Assembly (NCBI GenBank): GCA_018340375.1
Contig: JAFFJZ010000001.1
Span: forward strand, 68,626,001 to 68,690,000
Direction of reading: 5' to 3'
From: Gonatopus flavifemur
Taxonomy: Eukaryota > Arthropoda > Insecta > Hymenoptera > Dryinidae
DNA: 64,000 bases
In this document: piece after piece, positions 39,001 through 52,409 of the stretch
Layout: each line of letters begins with the position of its first letter
Position numbering within the stretch: the first letter of the stretch is position 1
Translations under genes and position numbers: made by a program
The notes under the pieces: generated by a model
The model's input: the letters and a program-made list of their open reading frames with translations, nothing else
Told to the model about the DNA's origin: nothing
The model's database searches: none

Positions 39001-41298
39001 GATTTTAAGAATATCATTGATATTGGAAATATTCCTATAAAAACATCTAATAATTTGAGATATGCCAATATCATCTCACAAGGTTAGTTGAAATCGATTG
39101 AAAGTTGGGCGTTGGTGTATCAAATAAGGTGCTAATACAATCAACAGATCGTGGCATCTACGGAATAAATAGAGTAGAATCATTTCGATACATCTGCAAC
39201 TTCATGTTTCCAAATTGTAATCGAAAATTAATTTTTCTAACTCTGCTTTTGGAAGGATTTCAATCCAAATGATGATGTTGACGGTATTGGCAAGAAGTGA
39301 TGATCGATTGAATATCGATGATGCTTGGAAAATTAACTCAACGAGTCAACATAGCAGGTGCTACGAGAGCTAAAAAACCGAGTGCATTGTGCTTGAAGGC
39401 AACTAACTGCTTTTGCTCTGATCCTGCTCACTAGGTCACTAGGTTAGCAACATGCAAACACGTAAGATTCCCATTTTCCTGATCTACGTGGGAATAAAGA
39501 CAATGAAAGATGCCACTCAAAACATGATGAGAGAAAAAAATAAAACATGCAAAAAGAGATTGTGAACGAGTCATAAAAGGAAAGCATCAAATAAATTCGT
39601 TTTAGTATCACAAGGGGCTCTCTATCGAAGTTATACAAAACAAGTCATACGGGGGAAATGACGAAGCAAAGGAAAGACGTGAGAAACCGTTTGCTAGGTG
39701 AAACAAGTATACTTGATAAAGAAAAAAAGTAAAACAACGAATATGTCAAAAAATCCTATTTTTTCAACGTTTGATTAATTTTTATGTGCGAACAACATAT
39801 CTATACTCACTCTTTGTGAGTACTTCCTAAAAGTATATTCCCCCTGAATACGGGCAAGCGATACAGGCAGCGCGATGGGTGAAAAGAATTCTCTCACGGT
39901 AATTACCAAAACTTGTTTCGAAATGAAATCTTCTGTGAATAAGCATTCGATGTAAAATACGTTGAAACAGAATTGTTGTTTCACGAATCGATATCTGCTT
40001 TCCAACACTCATAGGTCCAATCAAAATTCATTAAAAGTGTTTTTCCTTGCAATGTAATGAAAACACTGAACATACTCACGTCACTATTCCCCACCAGGGC
40101 AAAGTATTAGATAAGAAGAATTTAGATAGAAGGGGAGAATAATAAAAACCACAGATAAGGTCTGCACGGACACCGCAATTCGATGTATAAATAACGGTAA
40201 TACATACGTATAGAGAGACGATAAGGGTGTTCCAAGTTCTTTATTACCCGTGGATTATCATATATGGATAAAATTGTATACATTCGAAAAAGCATTGGAT
40301 AAGTAATCGGCGATATTCGACAATCTTCATATCTTTTATAGAAAATTTATTTAATTTATATTGAATTTGATAAAGTATATTGATACCGTCGAATGAGGCC
40401 CGTTGGATGCACGTAAAGCATTCATTGTGATAATATTGTTGTGGAATATACATTTGAAATTATCAGTTGCATAAAGGGTCTCCTATGTACTTCTCTTTGT
40501 GTATTACAGAATTGCATACAGGTCGATAAACGCCCCGTCGACTGCGTTGTTCCAACTGATGCGGGAGCTGATCGAAAGTGAATTGTTGAAAGTCAATAAG
40601 CTTATTCGCGTTGAGCGTTATTTAGGTTCACCTAGGTAGATACAATGGATATGATGATTGGTATCCGATCATCATACGCAATTTCATATTCCATCACTGT
40701 AAGGAGAATAACTTCCCCGGAACAATTCAACTCCATCGATTTGAAAAATTCACGTCACAGACTTCACTTTCAATGCAGAATGATACTTTAATCGTTTCGA
40801 CGAAACAAAAAATTTTTCTCAGAAAAATAAAAGTGAATGAAATCCGGGTTGAAATCGCTATCGCTCTTTTTGATACGAAAGAAGAGTCCCAGGATATTGC
40901 AGCGATTTCATGCTATATCTAGGGAGAAATTCACACAAGTTTGAAGAAGTTCGGGTAGCCAATATGCCAGAGTAATTTCAAGAAAGTTCGGAAACGGTTA
41001 ACTTGTCTCTCTCTTCTTACAGTTATATATATATATGTTTCTTTTATGAGAGCTCTCATGACTTCTATCGACACATGGCGTTCGCCACGGTGTACACCAC
41101 GCTGCATGTCGAGAAGCATTGAAAATCTTATATCAAAGATTTTTATCATGTTTCTTCATGTTTTCAGCAGCTTCAAACTTTTTTTATACTATCAAACAGT
41201 TCACAAGTAACAATTAATACAGTTTTACCATAGAAAGATGTAATGATTCTCAAATTTTCTCCTTTGATCCCTACCACTTCTCATAACTTTTCCACTTG
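36075..41298. other. Gene-free stretch with two undetermined frames
   Basis: Apart from the CpG-rich pocket at 36690-36800 nothing is recognised. A minus frame of 144 codons (38348-38782) and a hydrophilic plus frame of 77 codons (38854-39087) ending at a donor-like CAAG|GTTAG lie next to each other; neither resembles a known family. Confidence 0.4.
36690..36800. other. CpG-rich pocket, possible exon or regulatory island
   Basis: The stretch GGCGTCGCTCTGGGGCGTCG and the following GCGTCGCGACGCC are far more CG-rich than the neighbourhood. A plus frame beginning at 36716 (MSMASLWGVVARVC...) reads like an amphipathic leader and meets a donor-like AAG|GTGCTT, but a minus frame is open as well. 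No homology recognised. Confidence 0.2.
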
Positions 41299-41532
41299 CA
41301 CTGTTAAAAATTTCTGAACAAAACTTCAGAAGCAATTTCCAATCAGGTAACTGAAGATTCAAGGTACATGTGTAAGAAATTTCAATTATGAAAATATACA
41401 TAAATGTGTGATGTAATATGGTGAAAATTCGATGACTTGTAAATGAATTTTCAATTCAATATCCGGGATTTGGAATTTCAGTTACAAATGTAATTGAAAA
41501 AGTTATGAAATTTCAAACAATTTTTAACAGTG
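41299..41532. mobile_element. 234-bp MITE with CACTGTTAAAAATT ends
   Basis: CACTGTTAAAAATT is present at the left end and, perfectly inverted, at the right end. GAAATTTC-type phrases follow inside both. The flanks read TG on both sides rather than TA. The interior has repeated GTAACTGAA / TTCAGTTAC phrases in mirrored order. No coding capacity. Confidence 0.65.
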
Positions 41533-44500
41533 TGGATCATTTTCATGAGGATGTATATTCACAGATAATCTGATTAAAAATATGCAATGTATCTTCCCGA
41601 CAAGAAATTTACATTGTTCTCCGTGAGAGCGTAATCGGGTAATTTCAGAGTATGCCTTAACGAAGCATGCTTGATCATAAATAAGTCAGGATCGGATAGA
41701 GTTACCTTGTTTGCTGGTTCAATTGAAGTCGGATAGGGTTACGAAATCAGAACTCATACATTGGCTCGATCTCTTAGCATCTCACCGGAATCTGATGCAT
41801 GATCCTGAATTGAAATATTAATCTCCCGGCAGACTGCGACAAGTTTGTTGGATCAGGTCCTTATTGGGGTCCGACAGGTTTGCCTCAGATACAAACTCCT
41901 CTCCATAAAATGAAGCGACTCCACGTAATATAATCAAGGCCATCCAAGGGCAAACTAGCCACGTGGAGGATGTGAAAAATTCCACATGGGTCGTTCCATT
42001 TCCAAATTTTAGGTTGCTGAGCTTTCATACTTGGGTTATTTTTTTGAAATTGTGAAGGACCGGTCGGAATGGTTATCACCCATATATTCTTGTCGAGGAA
42101 TACTCACTTCGCAACAGATTCAATCTCATACTTTTGAAATTATTGATCATTTTTCCTGATCAGGTTAACTCACAAGGCGCTGATTATTTTGACCTATTCG
42201 GTTCCTCATCGCGCCTCTGCGTTGCATGTATGATCAGGCTTTTGATACTAAATCAAGTTGACATGATCCGATCATGATAATTACTCCAGCACTCTTGCTG
42301 GTCGGGTTTATGCATAGAAATATCTGTACAGGGTTCTTGGAATTGGAGAGATAATTAATTTCTCTTCAAACGACTTTACGCATTCATCTTTCATCAAGCA
42401 GAATGAGAAATGCTGCACTTGTGTGTTTGGCCAATTATGAATATCTTGGAGGACGAAAATCGGTTCGAACGGCAGACCGATAACCTGAGTCTCTCGTGTA
42501 GCACATATGCGAATCGTGAATGTACACCCGCATAAAGAAGACACCGACCACGCAACAATCCTCTATGATTTATATTCACAGCCATGTTCGTTGGTATCTC
42601 TATTTCAATGCTTGTGTCTTTACCGATGCATCATTGTAAATGGAATCGAACGGGTGGGGTTCAATATGGAGAGAAATTTCCAGAACGTTATCGTATTTAT
42701 ACTTTGCTGGATCATTTGAATCGGATTTATTGACTAGTTAAATTAATAACTCTGCAAAAAGCTAATATTCGCAGTTTGGAATGCAATAAATTTCTTCTTT
42801 AACTTGAATAGTTCTTACATGTGGAAAACGAAATAACAGGGAGTATTTTTCGGAAACGAGTAGCCTGTGTTGTGGGAAAAAAATCATTTTTACACTACTG
42901 CGCTATTGGAAAAATTCTTGCATTTGATACGAATTTCTTCATGAAATATCATATTCTCATATTGAACCTAATAATAATTCTTAAATTCAATATATCAATG
43001 ATTAAATTACAAAAGTTTCTTCCTGTGATGTTAGAGTTGTTTATTGAATTTTACAAAAATTTCTTAACATGTAAAAAAACTTGATAATATTCTTATGAAG
43101 TTTCAGGTAGATTTTTCTAACGATGTGTATTGTCTGTTGTGAAAATACGATTGATTCATGTCTACGCAGTGATAACCAGTGGTGTTAGATTCCTTTTGTT
43201 TTCATATCACGAGTCAGTCGTGTCTGATAAAATACTAACTGATGTTTCGTTTCCTCCGTGTAGATTCGAACAGATAAATTCAAGAGAGAAAAAGCATCAT
43301 TCCAACGTGTTTATTGAACATAGAGACGAATGATAAAGTTTTAAGTAATTCATGTTGAATACGACGTGTACTTTCTGTATCAAAATTTTACGACTTGTGG
43401 TAGTTCACCGAGATGAGGACATTAACGCAACACAACCCTATCAGGTACTTGTAATAAACACGTAAGACCCGTCAAGTACATAAGTGATGATCATCACTAC
43501 TTCGTACGAAACTTTATAATGGAACACAATGAGAGTTTTGTTTATAAAAAATATCTCATTTCTCTCATCACAATATGATTCTTTTGTTTGAATTTATTTT
43601 GGAATTGGATCGCGTTGGATCCAAAAATGATTGATTAAATTTCAAGGACATAATACACTAACGTGAGTTTCTAACTTCAAACGCCAATGTGAATGGTTTA
43701 TCATTTTTCTTAAGTATCGCCGCATACGAGTTTCCTCACATCGTTCCGTACAAGCTTTCTTCAAAGCACTTCGAGAATTATCGGATTTTTTTGTTGCTAA
43801 AATATCATATTATCATTTTTCACCATTCTTCACCGTCGCTACTGTCGTTTTCAGGCTTTTATGTGCATCTCTTTTAATAATCGTATATTTTTCAAGTGTG
43901 ATTTCTTCGCTTCTTCTCCACTCATTTTATCTCACACTTAGCCCAAAGATTGAAATAATATCGCTAGAATTTCCCTGCAAAAGGAAGACATTTTTAGCTT
44001 CAAATGTCTTCGCTAATTTGTCAGCGATATTAGCCAAAATTTACAAAATTACAGCTAGTTACTTTTTCCCGTGTAGAAAACTACAATATCACTGCAATAT
44101 TATTCGCCGAGTGCGATAACTTCGTTAAATTCGTGAACGTGTACAGCGATAATGAATTATTATATCACATCACGCAAGATGCAGAGTAGCATAGATTTGA
44201 CGGAAAAAAATCTAAATCAACAGATGATATATTTAATTATTATTTGAAAAAATGTTCGAATGATGAATTTCAAACTTTTTCTCATGAATTTGAAAATATG
44301 AAACTTGTCGTGCAATGCAACTTAATGTGGACCACAGAAAAATATCAAATGAAAACACTCGGGTTGTTACGGGAATTAATAGCCGCATAATTGTTGTTAT
44401 AAAATTCAAAGGAATGACTGAAATCCCAGTAGTGTTCTGGCAAGGAACATTTCACAAAAGTTCCGCGAAAGACCATTTCAATTGGTTTCTCGAAAACTTT

Positions 44501-47222
44501 TAACCGATATCTTTCCTGACATTTATATCTGCATACAACCTCTGAAATAGGCCACCCTGTGATTAGCGGTCTTGAAGAATAGTTGTTCTTTTCTTCTCTG
44601 GTCTGTTCAATTTGACTTACAACGAGTGCGGAGTTGTATATGATCTTTGATGTTTGTTTCTCTAAGTTACGGAGAACAAATCTCAAACACAAAGTGAAGG
44701 AAAGGAAAAAAGAATTCTAGAAAGAAATCGTTAACAAAGGAATATAGTTTGTACTGAAATTCACCTCGATGTGGATGTATCTTTTTTTCATTATTTTTCA
44801 ATCACCTGTTTGTTGATAAAGTTTCACAGTTATGTCATGGGTTCGAATAATTATCAAACAAAATATATGATAGAGAATGTATATTAAAAGTTCAATCAAA
44901 TTCTGGAGTATTAAAATTAATAATTGAAAAAGAATTTTCTGTGTGCGAAAGTCATTTTGAATTTGATCGGTGGATAATTTGGAGTAAATCTCGAACGTTG
45001 AGAGTGAATAATTAAAAGAATTCCAACAAGTTTGCCCTGACCGTAACAAAATTTCTATACTTTGTAAAAATCTGGCGTATCATAACATATTTTACATCAT
45101 ATTGTAGGGATCAAAATCTTATTCTTCACTCTCAATAAATCTAGATCCTTCCCTCGCCCTTTTCCATACACAGCAATCATATATCGTATAATACAATGAT
45201 ATATCATCACAGTTGGTGTCACTTTTAGGGTTGAGACAAATTGTTCGACACCTTCTTCCATAAAAATTGATCCAAAGGTGTTAGAGCTATGATGGCAAAA
45301 ATATATTCTACGTATACGTACGAATCTCATTGAAGCGCAGTCCTTCATTTTCCCAGATGAATCAATATAAATCGACTTTGAATTTTTTTCCTTCCTAATC
45401 GGATGTTATCGTGAATTTCACAATGGTTCAAATATCGTATTATTATTCTTCAATCATCGTAATATGAATTAATTGTAATTTGAGAACTTTCCATATTTCA
45501 TGAAAGTGACCGATCGATTTCTTTGTGGTGTAGATATTTTATGATAATCCCGTGTGAATAAAGCCACATACTCTTGTAACAATGAACCTATTAATTTTTA
45601 TTACCTATCTCTGTCAACGACATCATGTAGAGTTCATATTTCCAAAGTAAAAAATATCTCAATGGCAATGAAAACGTCTCGCCATCGAATTTCAGTTACG
45701 ACTTTATCGTTCAATTAATCAAAATCTCCGTGAATTTTCCACGAATCCGGGGATTTATTCAACACCTTCTTCATTGAAAAGTCGGTTTAATTCGATCACA
45801 AAGTAGTGAACTACATTCCCATTTCGCCATGCGAGATAATTTTCAAAATTACGATATCACAGAGTACAATTCAACACAGTTTATATAAAATTTCTATATA
45901 ATTAAATGTAGATCATATATAATTCTGGAAATTTTTCTACATGAGTCGTATTTCAAAAGAACACGGGAAATCATGATCAAAAAAAACGTACCAACGTGGG
46001 AAACGTAAACATTGGATTCTATATTCTTCGTACACTGTGTCTCTTTTTCATTTTTCTGAAATCGATAGCCATCATCATTTCCAAAACTCATATGACGTAG
46101 CGAGTGAGTTTGCGGTCTAAAAATAACACTCTCCCTCCCGTGTGTTATAGCACTAACCATTGGTGTAGGATATCCATTTGTTCTTCCTCTCTTTGTGCAA
46201 GAATTCTAAAGACAATGACAGATAATCAATGGAAACAACTAAGGTTGGACTCGAAACTCTCGAATGAGATCAGCCAAACTTATTTTCACAAGTCATAATG
46301 TGGGCTTCCCTGGGTCAATGGAAAATTGCGGAGAGAATAAAATAAGAGGAAATTTGAAGGGATACTGTTTTGATTGTAAACACCGACGCGGGAAGAAGGA
46401 AACATTAGTATTGGTTATTTGAAACGACAGCCACCGATTCAAAAGCAAATTGAAATACAGTTGGATAGTGAAGATTAGCACGATCACGGTGATGAGTATT
46501 TGAATGAAATTGGTGAATGTTGGAGGAATAGCAACGAATACTCGAAAACACGGTGCTGCATGGTATGAATTTGAGGCTCGGCGGATCATTGTGATTCACA
46601 ATAACTATTACCATTTACTTGAAATTGTCGCCGCCTCGTCTTGATCTCGAGTGGAAAAATGTCCCATCACTTACGCGGAATTAATGTAATCATCTCAGTC
46701 ATATCATCTTAATTTGTTTGATGTTTAAATATAATCCCATGTGATTCATCTGAAAAACATTTATCATTTTCGAATTTCGCTCTAAAACTCACCTCTAGGA
46801 ATCACTGGATGTAATTTTCTGTGCATCTTTGGAATTTCAAACTGCGTTATGAAATTTTTATTGAAAGCTTCATCTAAACTCAAAAACGCGAAAAACGGGA
46901 GCTGATCAAATTCTTGTCATCTGGAATTTTGTAATAAATAATTCTAAAAACGATGAATTTCAAATGATTCTTCCAAAGCTTTGATACAACACATTCACAG
47001 TAAAAATAGAAGTGAAAAACACTGGTTGCACATGAAAAAATAATTCTCCAATATTTGGATAGCTCAAAATTAACTCTGAGACCTATGTTGTACTTGTAAC
47101 AGTAAAACTATGACAAATAAATTGTTTTGCCATCCAAATATCAACTATGAAACCTACAAATTCTTTTCGTGGGAGCTAATAAATAGCTACGCTGCAATTC
47201 CTTTTAGCTGTACTTTTACTCC
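41533..47222. other. Gene-free stretch
   Basis: No gene was recognised. A weak inverted pair with TATTTGGATRGC lies at about 47027-47172 just left of the long foldback. A TATATAATTCTGGAAATTTT phrase near 45914 is a diverged copy of one near 1969, so a dispersed repeat is present in both places, without defined ends. Confidence 0.4.
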
Positions 47223-47865
47223 ACATCCCGTATGGAAATATTTCGCTGAAAAATGTCTGTAAAGCTATGAAAAATCTCTGAAAAACAATGAAAAAATTCT
47301 GAAAAACTCTGACAAACTCTGAGAATCTCTGAAATTTTGATGAGAAATCTAATATTTTTGGGACATTCTTTACAGACTTGTTTCAGACTGTTTTCAGAGT
47401 TTCTCAGAGTTTTTTCATTCTTTTTCAGAGAAATGGTAACGAAATTGCACTCTGAAAAAACTCTGACAAAACTCTGATGGATTGCTAACATTTTTCTGAC
47501 TTTTAGAAAAAAATTAAAAAATTTTCAAACACTTTTTCACACATGATATTTGAATACGGCATATGAATGTATTTATTGAATTTCAGGATTTTTCAATAAT
47601 CAGAAAAATGTCAACAATTTATTAGAGTTTTGTCAGAGTTTTTTCAGAGTGCAATTTCGTTACTATTTATCTGAAAAAGTATGCAAAAACTCTGAGAAAC
47701 TCTGAAAAAAGTCTGTAAAGAATGTCCCAAAAATATTAGATTTCTCATGAAAATTTCAGAGATTCTCAGAGTTTGTCAGAGTTTCTCAGAGTTTTTTCAT
47801 TTTTTTTCAGAGATTTTTCATAGTTTTGCAGACATTTTTCAGCGAAATATTTCCATACGGGATGT
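47223..47865. mobile_element. 643-bp foldback with about 270-bp near-perfect arms
   Basis: The left arm (about 47223-47501) starts ACATCCCGTATGGAAATATT and the right arm (about 47600-47865) ends with its exact inverse. Pairing persists through GACATTCTTTACAGAC, AACGAAATTGCACTCTGA and the last AGAAAAATGT phrase, with few changes and small indels. The loop is about 98 bases. Both arms are written largely in AACTCTGA / CTCTGAAA words, as in the field at 3120-3790. No clear target duplication was found. If transcribed in either direction it would fold into a long double-stranded RNA. Confidence 0.85.
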
Positions 47866-50800
47866 CTGAGAAGAACAAATCGAAATGGCTCAATTAACAA
47901 AAAGATTTGATTTGCCTAGATCACTGATCAATTATACATAAATTCATCTATCAAAACTCTCGCCTTGAAAACTTCCAATATCGGATCTATGGGGAATCCG
48001 ACAGGCGATCCGAAAATAAATGTACACGGCACCACATACATTGATGAATGTGAAACTTTCTGTACTTTTTCGTAGTTTTTCTCGGCTCGCCAAACTCAAA
48101 TAAAACACCTGAGCAGACGAGACTTATAAAATATAACTGTTCGCAATGTAACACGTTCCTCTTACGTAGTACTTCATTCCTTCTGAGTCAAAAGAATATC
48201 AAATACGTAGCTTCAAAGAACACCCATTGGTTTGCATGGAATAATAGAGAGATTCTATACCTTGTCCTTTCATTTTTTTGCCTTTTTGACATTTTCCTTT
48301 CAGCTCTTTTTGTGAAGTTTGAAATTTTTATACGTGGTGGTTTTGGAGTTTTGTATGCGCAATTTCAATACATCGCAGAGTCGAACTTTTTCAAAAAAGA
48401 TGAGAAAAATTTAGCAAATATGGTGGAACGAAATATCCTACTGTACGAACGTACAGTACGGTGTGTGATTTTGTATATAGGAATCCATGGTCGGTTTTAT
48501 GACGAAAAATTGTAATGAATAATGTTCGGATACATTTTGAACGATTAGAAAACATGAAAAAACAGACAAACAATGTGGAGAAATTATTTTTTCACAAAAT
48601 TGAATTTAGGGACGATTCTAAGAATTATAGTGGTTACCAGCACCCCATTTACGTATACTATCCTACAGAAAACTTATCGATTGACGTGTCTCTTTATTAT
48701 ACCTGGTTCGTGTGAAACGATATGTGAGAACATACAGAACAAACTGACCTCACCACGTTGATAAGCTAGACTTGAGGTATCGATGACAACGTTCATAAGA
48801 TCGAATGATCCATGTGATAAAGCATAATGAACATGATGGAATGAACTCCGTGAACCACGCGCAACACTTAGTCCCTGTCCCAACAAATATCTATCGATCA
48901 TTCGGAAGGATATAGCGTTATTTCCACAAGAGATATGGATTTAATTCTGTTTTCCTTTCCCTTGAGGTATTACATTCATTTTCACTCAATTAGATCCTCA
49001 GATTTATGGCTAAATTTAATAACAAAGATACACAAAATTTTACAGAAACATTTTGTGCTACGAGAAGAAGGTAATCTATGCTTTATTCAAAATTATATAA
49101 ATCCATACAATAACATACACTTCCTACTGTGTTCATGGGGTTCTCTAGAAATATCTTGGAACGACAGATTTAATCAAAGCAGTTTGAATAATTATTGTTT
49201 GACGTTGATAATTTGAGATTTTACTTGGAAATGTTTCTCTCAAAGTGGATACAGTTCTGCTTCAAAGGATCGAACCGCAACCAAATTGACAACAGATCGT
49301 TCAATGATATTGCTCCAATTTTTTTTTCTACAGATATTCGTTTTAATCGAGTTAAACAAACCTATTGGAACACTTATAGTAATTGTGTATATTTTCCTAT
49401 CTTCGACACTTGCTTCAATTACCCTCACCATAATATAGCATGACTCCGGAGATATTCTATTATTTTCATAATCGATATAATAGAGAATATATATTTTTTT
49501 CTTATCTGAAGAAAATATGCACTTGGGGTAAGAAAATGTTCTCCGTATCGCGCAGTACAGCTTCAGTTTAAGATTTTTCTTCTCTCAATGTACTAAGGAT
49601 TGATTTACCGTTTTAAAAATATAAACACAAATTTGCTCATTCGATTGAAAATTCTACAACGAATTTGACAGTCGGTTTTGAATGGTTAAATAATATGTCA
49701 ATTATATTGCACGATGAGACTTTGATTGGATGAACTTGAATTTTAATATTTTGATTGTCTGGAGAATCCTTGAATGATAAAAGCAGCGTGTGAGGCAGTT
49801 GATTTCAAGGAGACTATCTCAGTCGGAGTAGAAATAGGTCGGATGTGGTCAGAAGTGATCTGCATTTATAATAGTTGAAGTGATGGAAATAAATATGTTT
49901 CAGGAAAGGCGAGAGGAAGAGAAATAGACAAATACTTGAATACGTGAAGAGATTATGCGGTTATTTTATTCGAGAGCAAGATCGAGTGAAGGGTTGAATT
50001 GAAATGAAGATATGAAACAAGAAAAATAATCGAGTTCACATGAACTTAAATACAGAGATGGTAATGAACTGTGAACAAATATATGCGCTGATACTTTGAT
50101 TCAAAAATTACGTAAATATTAGCATGAATTTCACCTTCTTTCATCATCTTTCAAACAGATTCGTGTGCGGATTCTTGGAGAAACTAGGAGTCTGCTTGAT
50201 ATCGTAGAGTTATGATGTTGCTTGAATATTGCTCTAGGGGATTTCTTTCACAGTTTCTTAGTATCGGTAAATCTTATCAGAATATCAGATTAGAAAATAT
50301 GTGGTTCGTCATCCGTTCGTTGAAGTTCGGATTTTCTAGGAGGATGAAACAGACTCTTGTGATTGATTTATCATGGTGATTATAGGAAGAGGATACACAC
50401 ATGACGATAATTAGCATTCCGTTGGATCGTCAGCCGGAAATCCAAAATCGATTATGTATCGCCATGTCGATATACTCTTTTCACTCTTCGCCATATTATC
50501 ATCAACGAAATAATATATGACAACACTCAATTGACTTAGTTCAAAGAATTGAAATTCCCAACGTGTAGAAGGTAAGACTGATCACTTCATGTCGATGATG
50601 ATTAAATTCCCAGTGACATTGGATTTCTAATTCAACCAACTTTTTAAATCTTCACCGCAGCGAATTTTTGCATCCATCGCAATTGACATTCTTGGTACTA
50701 GAAATAATAGACGATGAAATAAGAAATGATGGAAAACGATTTCTGATGATAGAAGTGATTAGAAGTAACATGCCCGGAAGTGAGGTGGAAACGATTGCCA

Positions 50801-51302
50801 ATGATGCGCATCCACGATGGCGTGAGCGGTGAAAAGTATACATCTCGAGAAGTAGGTCGGAAGTAAAGAGAAGGAGAAAAAAGACCAAACGCAAAGACAT
50901 TGTGGTGAATCACCGAGGACCGATATATTATAAAATATTGCAATTTCTGCGAGGAAACTTGAAACATTATCACCGCAGCAGCATCAAGGAAACTTTGTTT
51001 TTCGTGCATGACAGAGGTGAAGTACGGAATTGAAGGAACAACGCTGATATCTCGGCGTATCATTTGAAACATCTTCACGTATTTCTTTCTTCCTTTTTCA
51101 AATATTTCAAGGAAATTCAGTTATAAGGACGAAAGTGCATCGAGAAAGATGGTTTTATTGAATATCAAACTACTGAAAAATTTAGTTACTCAATATGAAA
51201 ATTCATTTGAACCAAATGAATGTCATCAATCACATTTCAGACAACTAGACTTTCATTCAAACCAATTAAAATCTGGGACAAGTGAATTTCTTTTGAAATA
51301 CG
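47866..51302. other. Gene-free stretch between foldback and hAT remnant
   Basis: No gene was recognised. Several frames of 60-126 codons (for example minus 50698-51078) have no family motif. No strong repeats were seen. Confidence 0.4.
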
Positions 51303-51634
51303 TCAAATCATTTTCAAGTTTTCAGAATGATTACGTTCTTTCAACTCCGTGAGTCCACGATTGTAACGGATTTATGACTCTCATCCAATACACAGCATGA
51401 AGTTAATCCTGAAAAGCTTCCCGTGTTTAATGAATCTGTCCAAATGTCAGGCGTAAGGGATAAATTTTGAACTTTTGATAATTTATCGTCAGAACAAAGC
51501 TGATGAAAAAACTGCATTTTTCTTTCATTAAATCGCTTCAGACATTTTCGGTACAGCAATGATTCTGGTTTTGTGAAAACTCGGTACCTTTCGTTATTGT
51601 TCTTTTTTTTCCCACAAAACGGAGAATAGTCCAT
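51303..51634 (-). pseudogene. hAT transposase fragment, frameshifted
   Basis: A 97-codon minus-strand frame (51634-51341) contains LSLTPDIWTDSLNTGSF and then SGLTSCCVLDE and KSVTIVD, matching the conserved block of hAT/ZBED-type transposases (LTTDIWT...T.HF.DE....SV). Just after, the frame shifts and the adjacent frame reads ELKERNHSENLKMI, the next conserved piece (ELKERHTSENI in relatives), ending at a TGA near 51303. The order and spacing of the two pieces show one gene broken by a frameshift. The remainder of a ~600-residue transposase is absent or unrecognisable. It cannot move the hAT element at 2658-4672 itself; whether it is the same family is unknown. Confidence 0.65.
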
Positions 51635-52332
51635 TGTTCGTGATCATCGTGTACGGGAATTCATTTCAAATATTCATTGTCTTCTTTCCTATGATATACA
51701 TAGAATCTATGGGTGGCAGTATGAATCTCGAATAAAAATTTTTCAAAATATCGAATCATTCATTTTGACGTGCATCGAATCGTAAATGAGTGTGTTTTTG
51801 GAATTTTATGGTGACAATTATTTTTGTTTGAGTTAATATTATAATATTCTTATATTTTTCATCATCACGTGGAGGATCTTTAGATATAGTATCTTCTCGT
51901 GATATACGTTATACACTGGATCGCTCTCAACTGCCTCGAGGTGGAGTAATTTGTTACCTTCGTCGTGATCACAAGCAACTCCATTCGCTAAGTGAATCTA
52001 GAATCATCTTGTCTTCGCAGTACCATACTATGAAATATCATTTGAATTTCGAACATTATTCCTCGTATGAGATTATGTGGTGGATAAATGAAAAATTTTT
52101 CCAGTCACTCGTGAATTTCTGTACAATTATATCATTTTCAAAATTTTCCACCTAAAGTCGGGTATGGAATCCGATTTGACTGTCTGGATTAAAGGTTGAT
52201 CTGGCATTTCTAGCTCCGGGATCGTTGTTGATAAAATTAAAAAATACTTCATCACGTTTCAGCGTAACCATTCCAAATCGAAGGCCATTTAATCCTCTTC
52301 AGAAGATTCTCCACATTCTATCTCGTCAAATA

Positions 52333-52409
52333 CACTGAGAAAAACTGTAGCTGAAAACAGTAGCTGTAGTGTTTGGGCTCATTTTCAGGTACAATCTTTT
52401 CTCTCAGTG
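52333..52409. mobile_element. 77-bp TA-flanked miniature element
   Basis: The ends CACTGAGAAAAACTG and, inverted, CACTGAGAGAAAAGATTG are flanked by TA (52331-52332, 52410-52411). Between them lies CTGTAGCTGAAAACAGTAGCTGTAG, a small run of AGCTG words. It is the shortest complete member of the CAC-ended group here. Confidence 0.7.
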
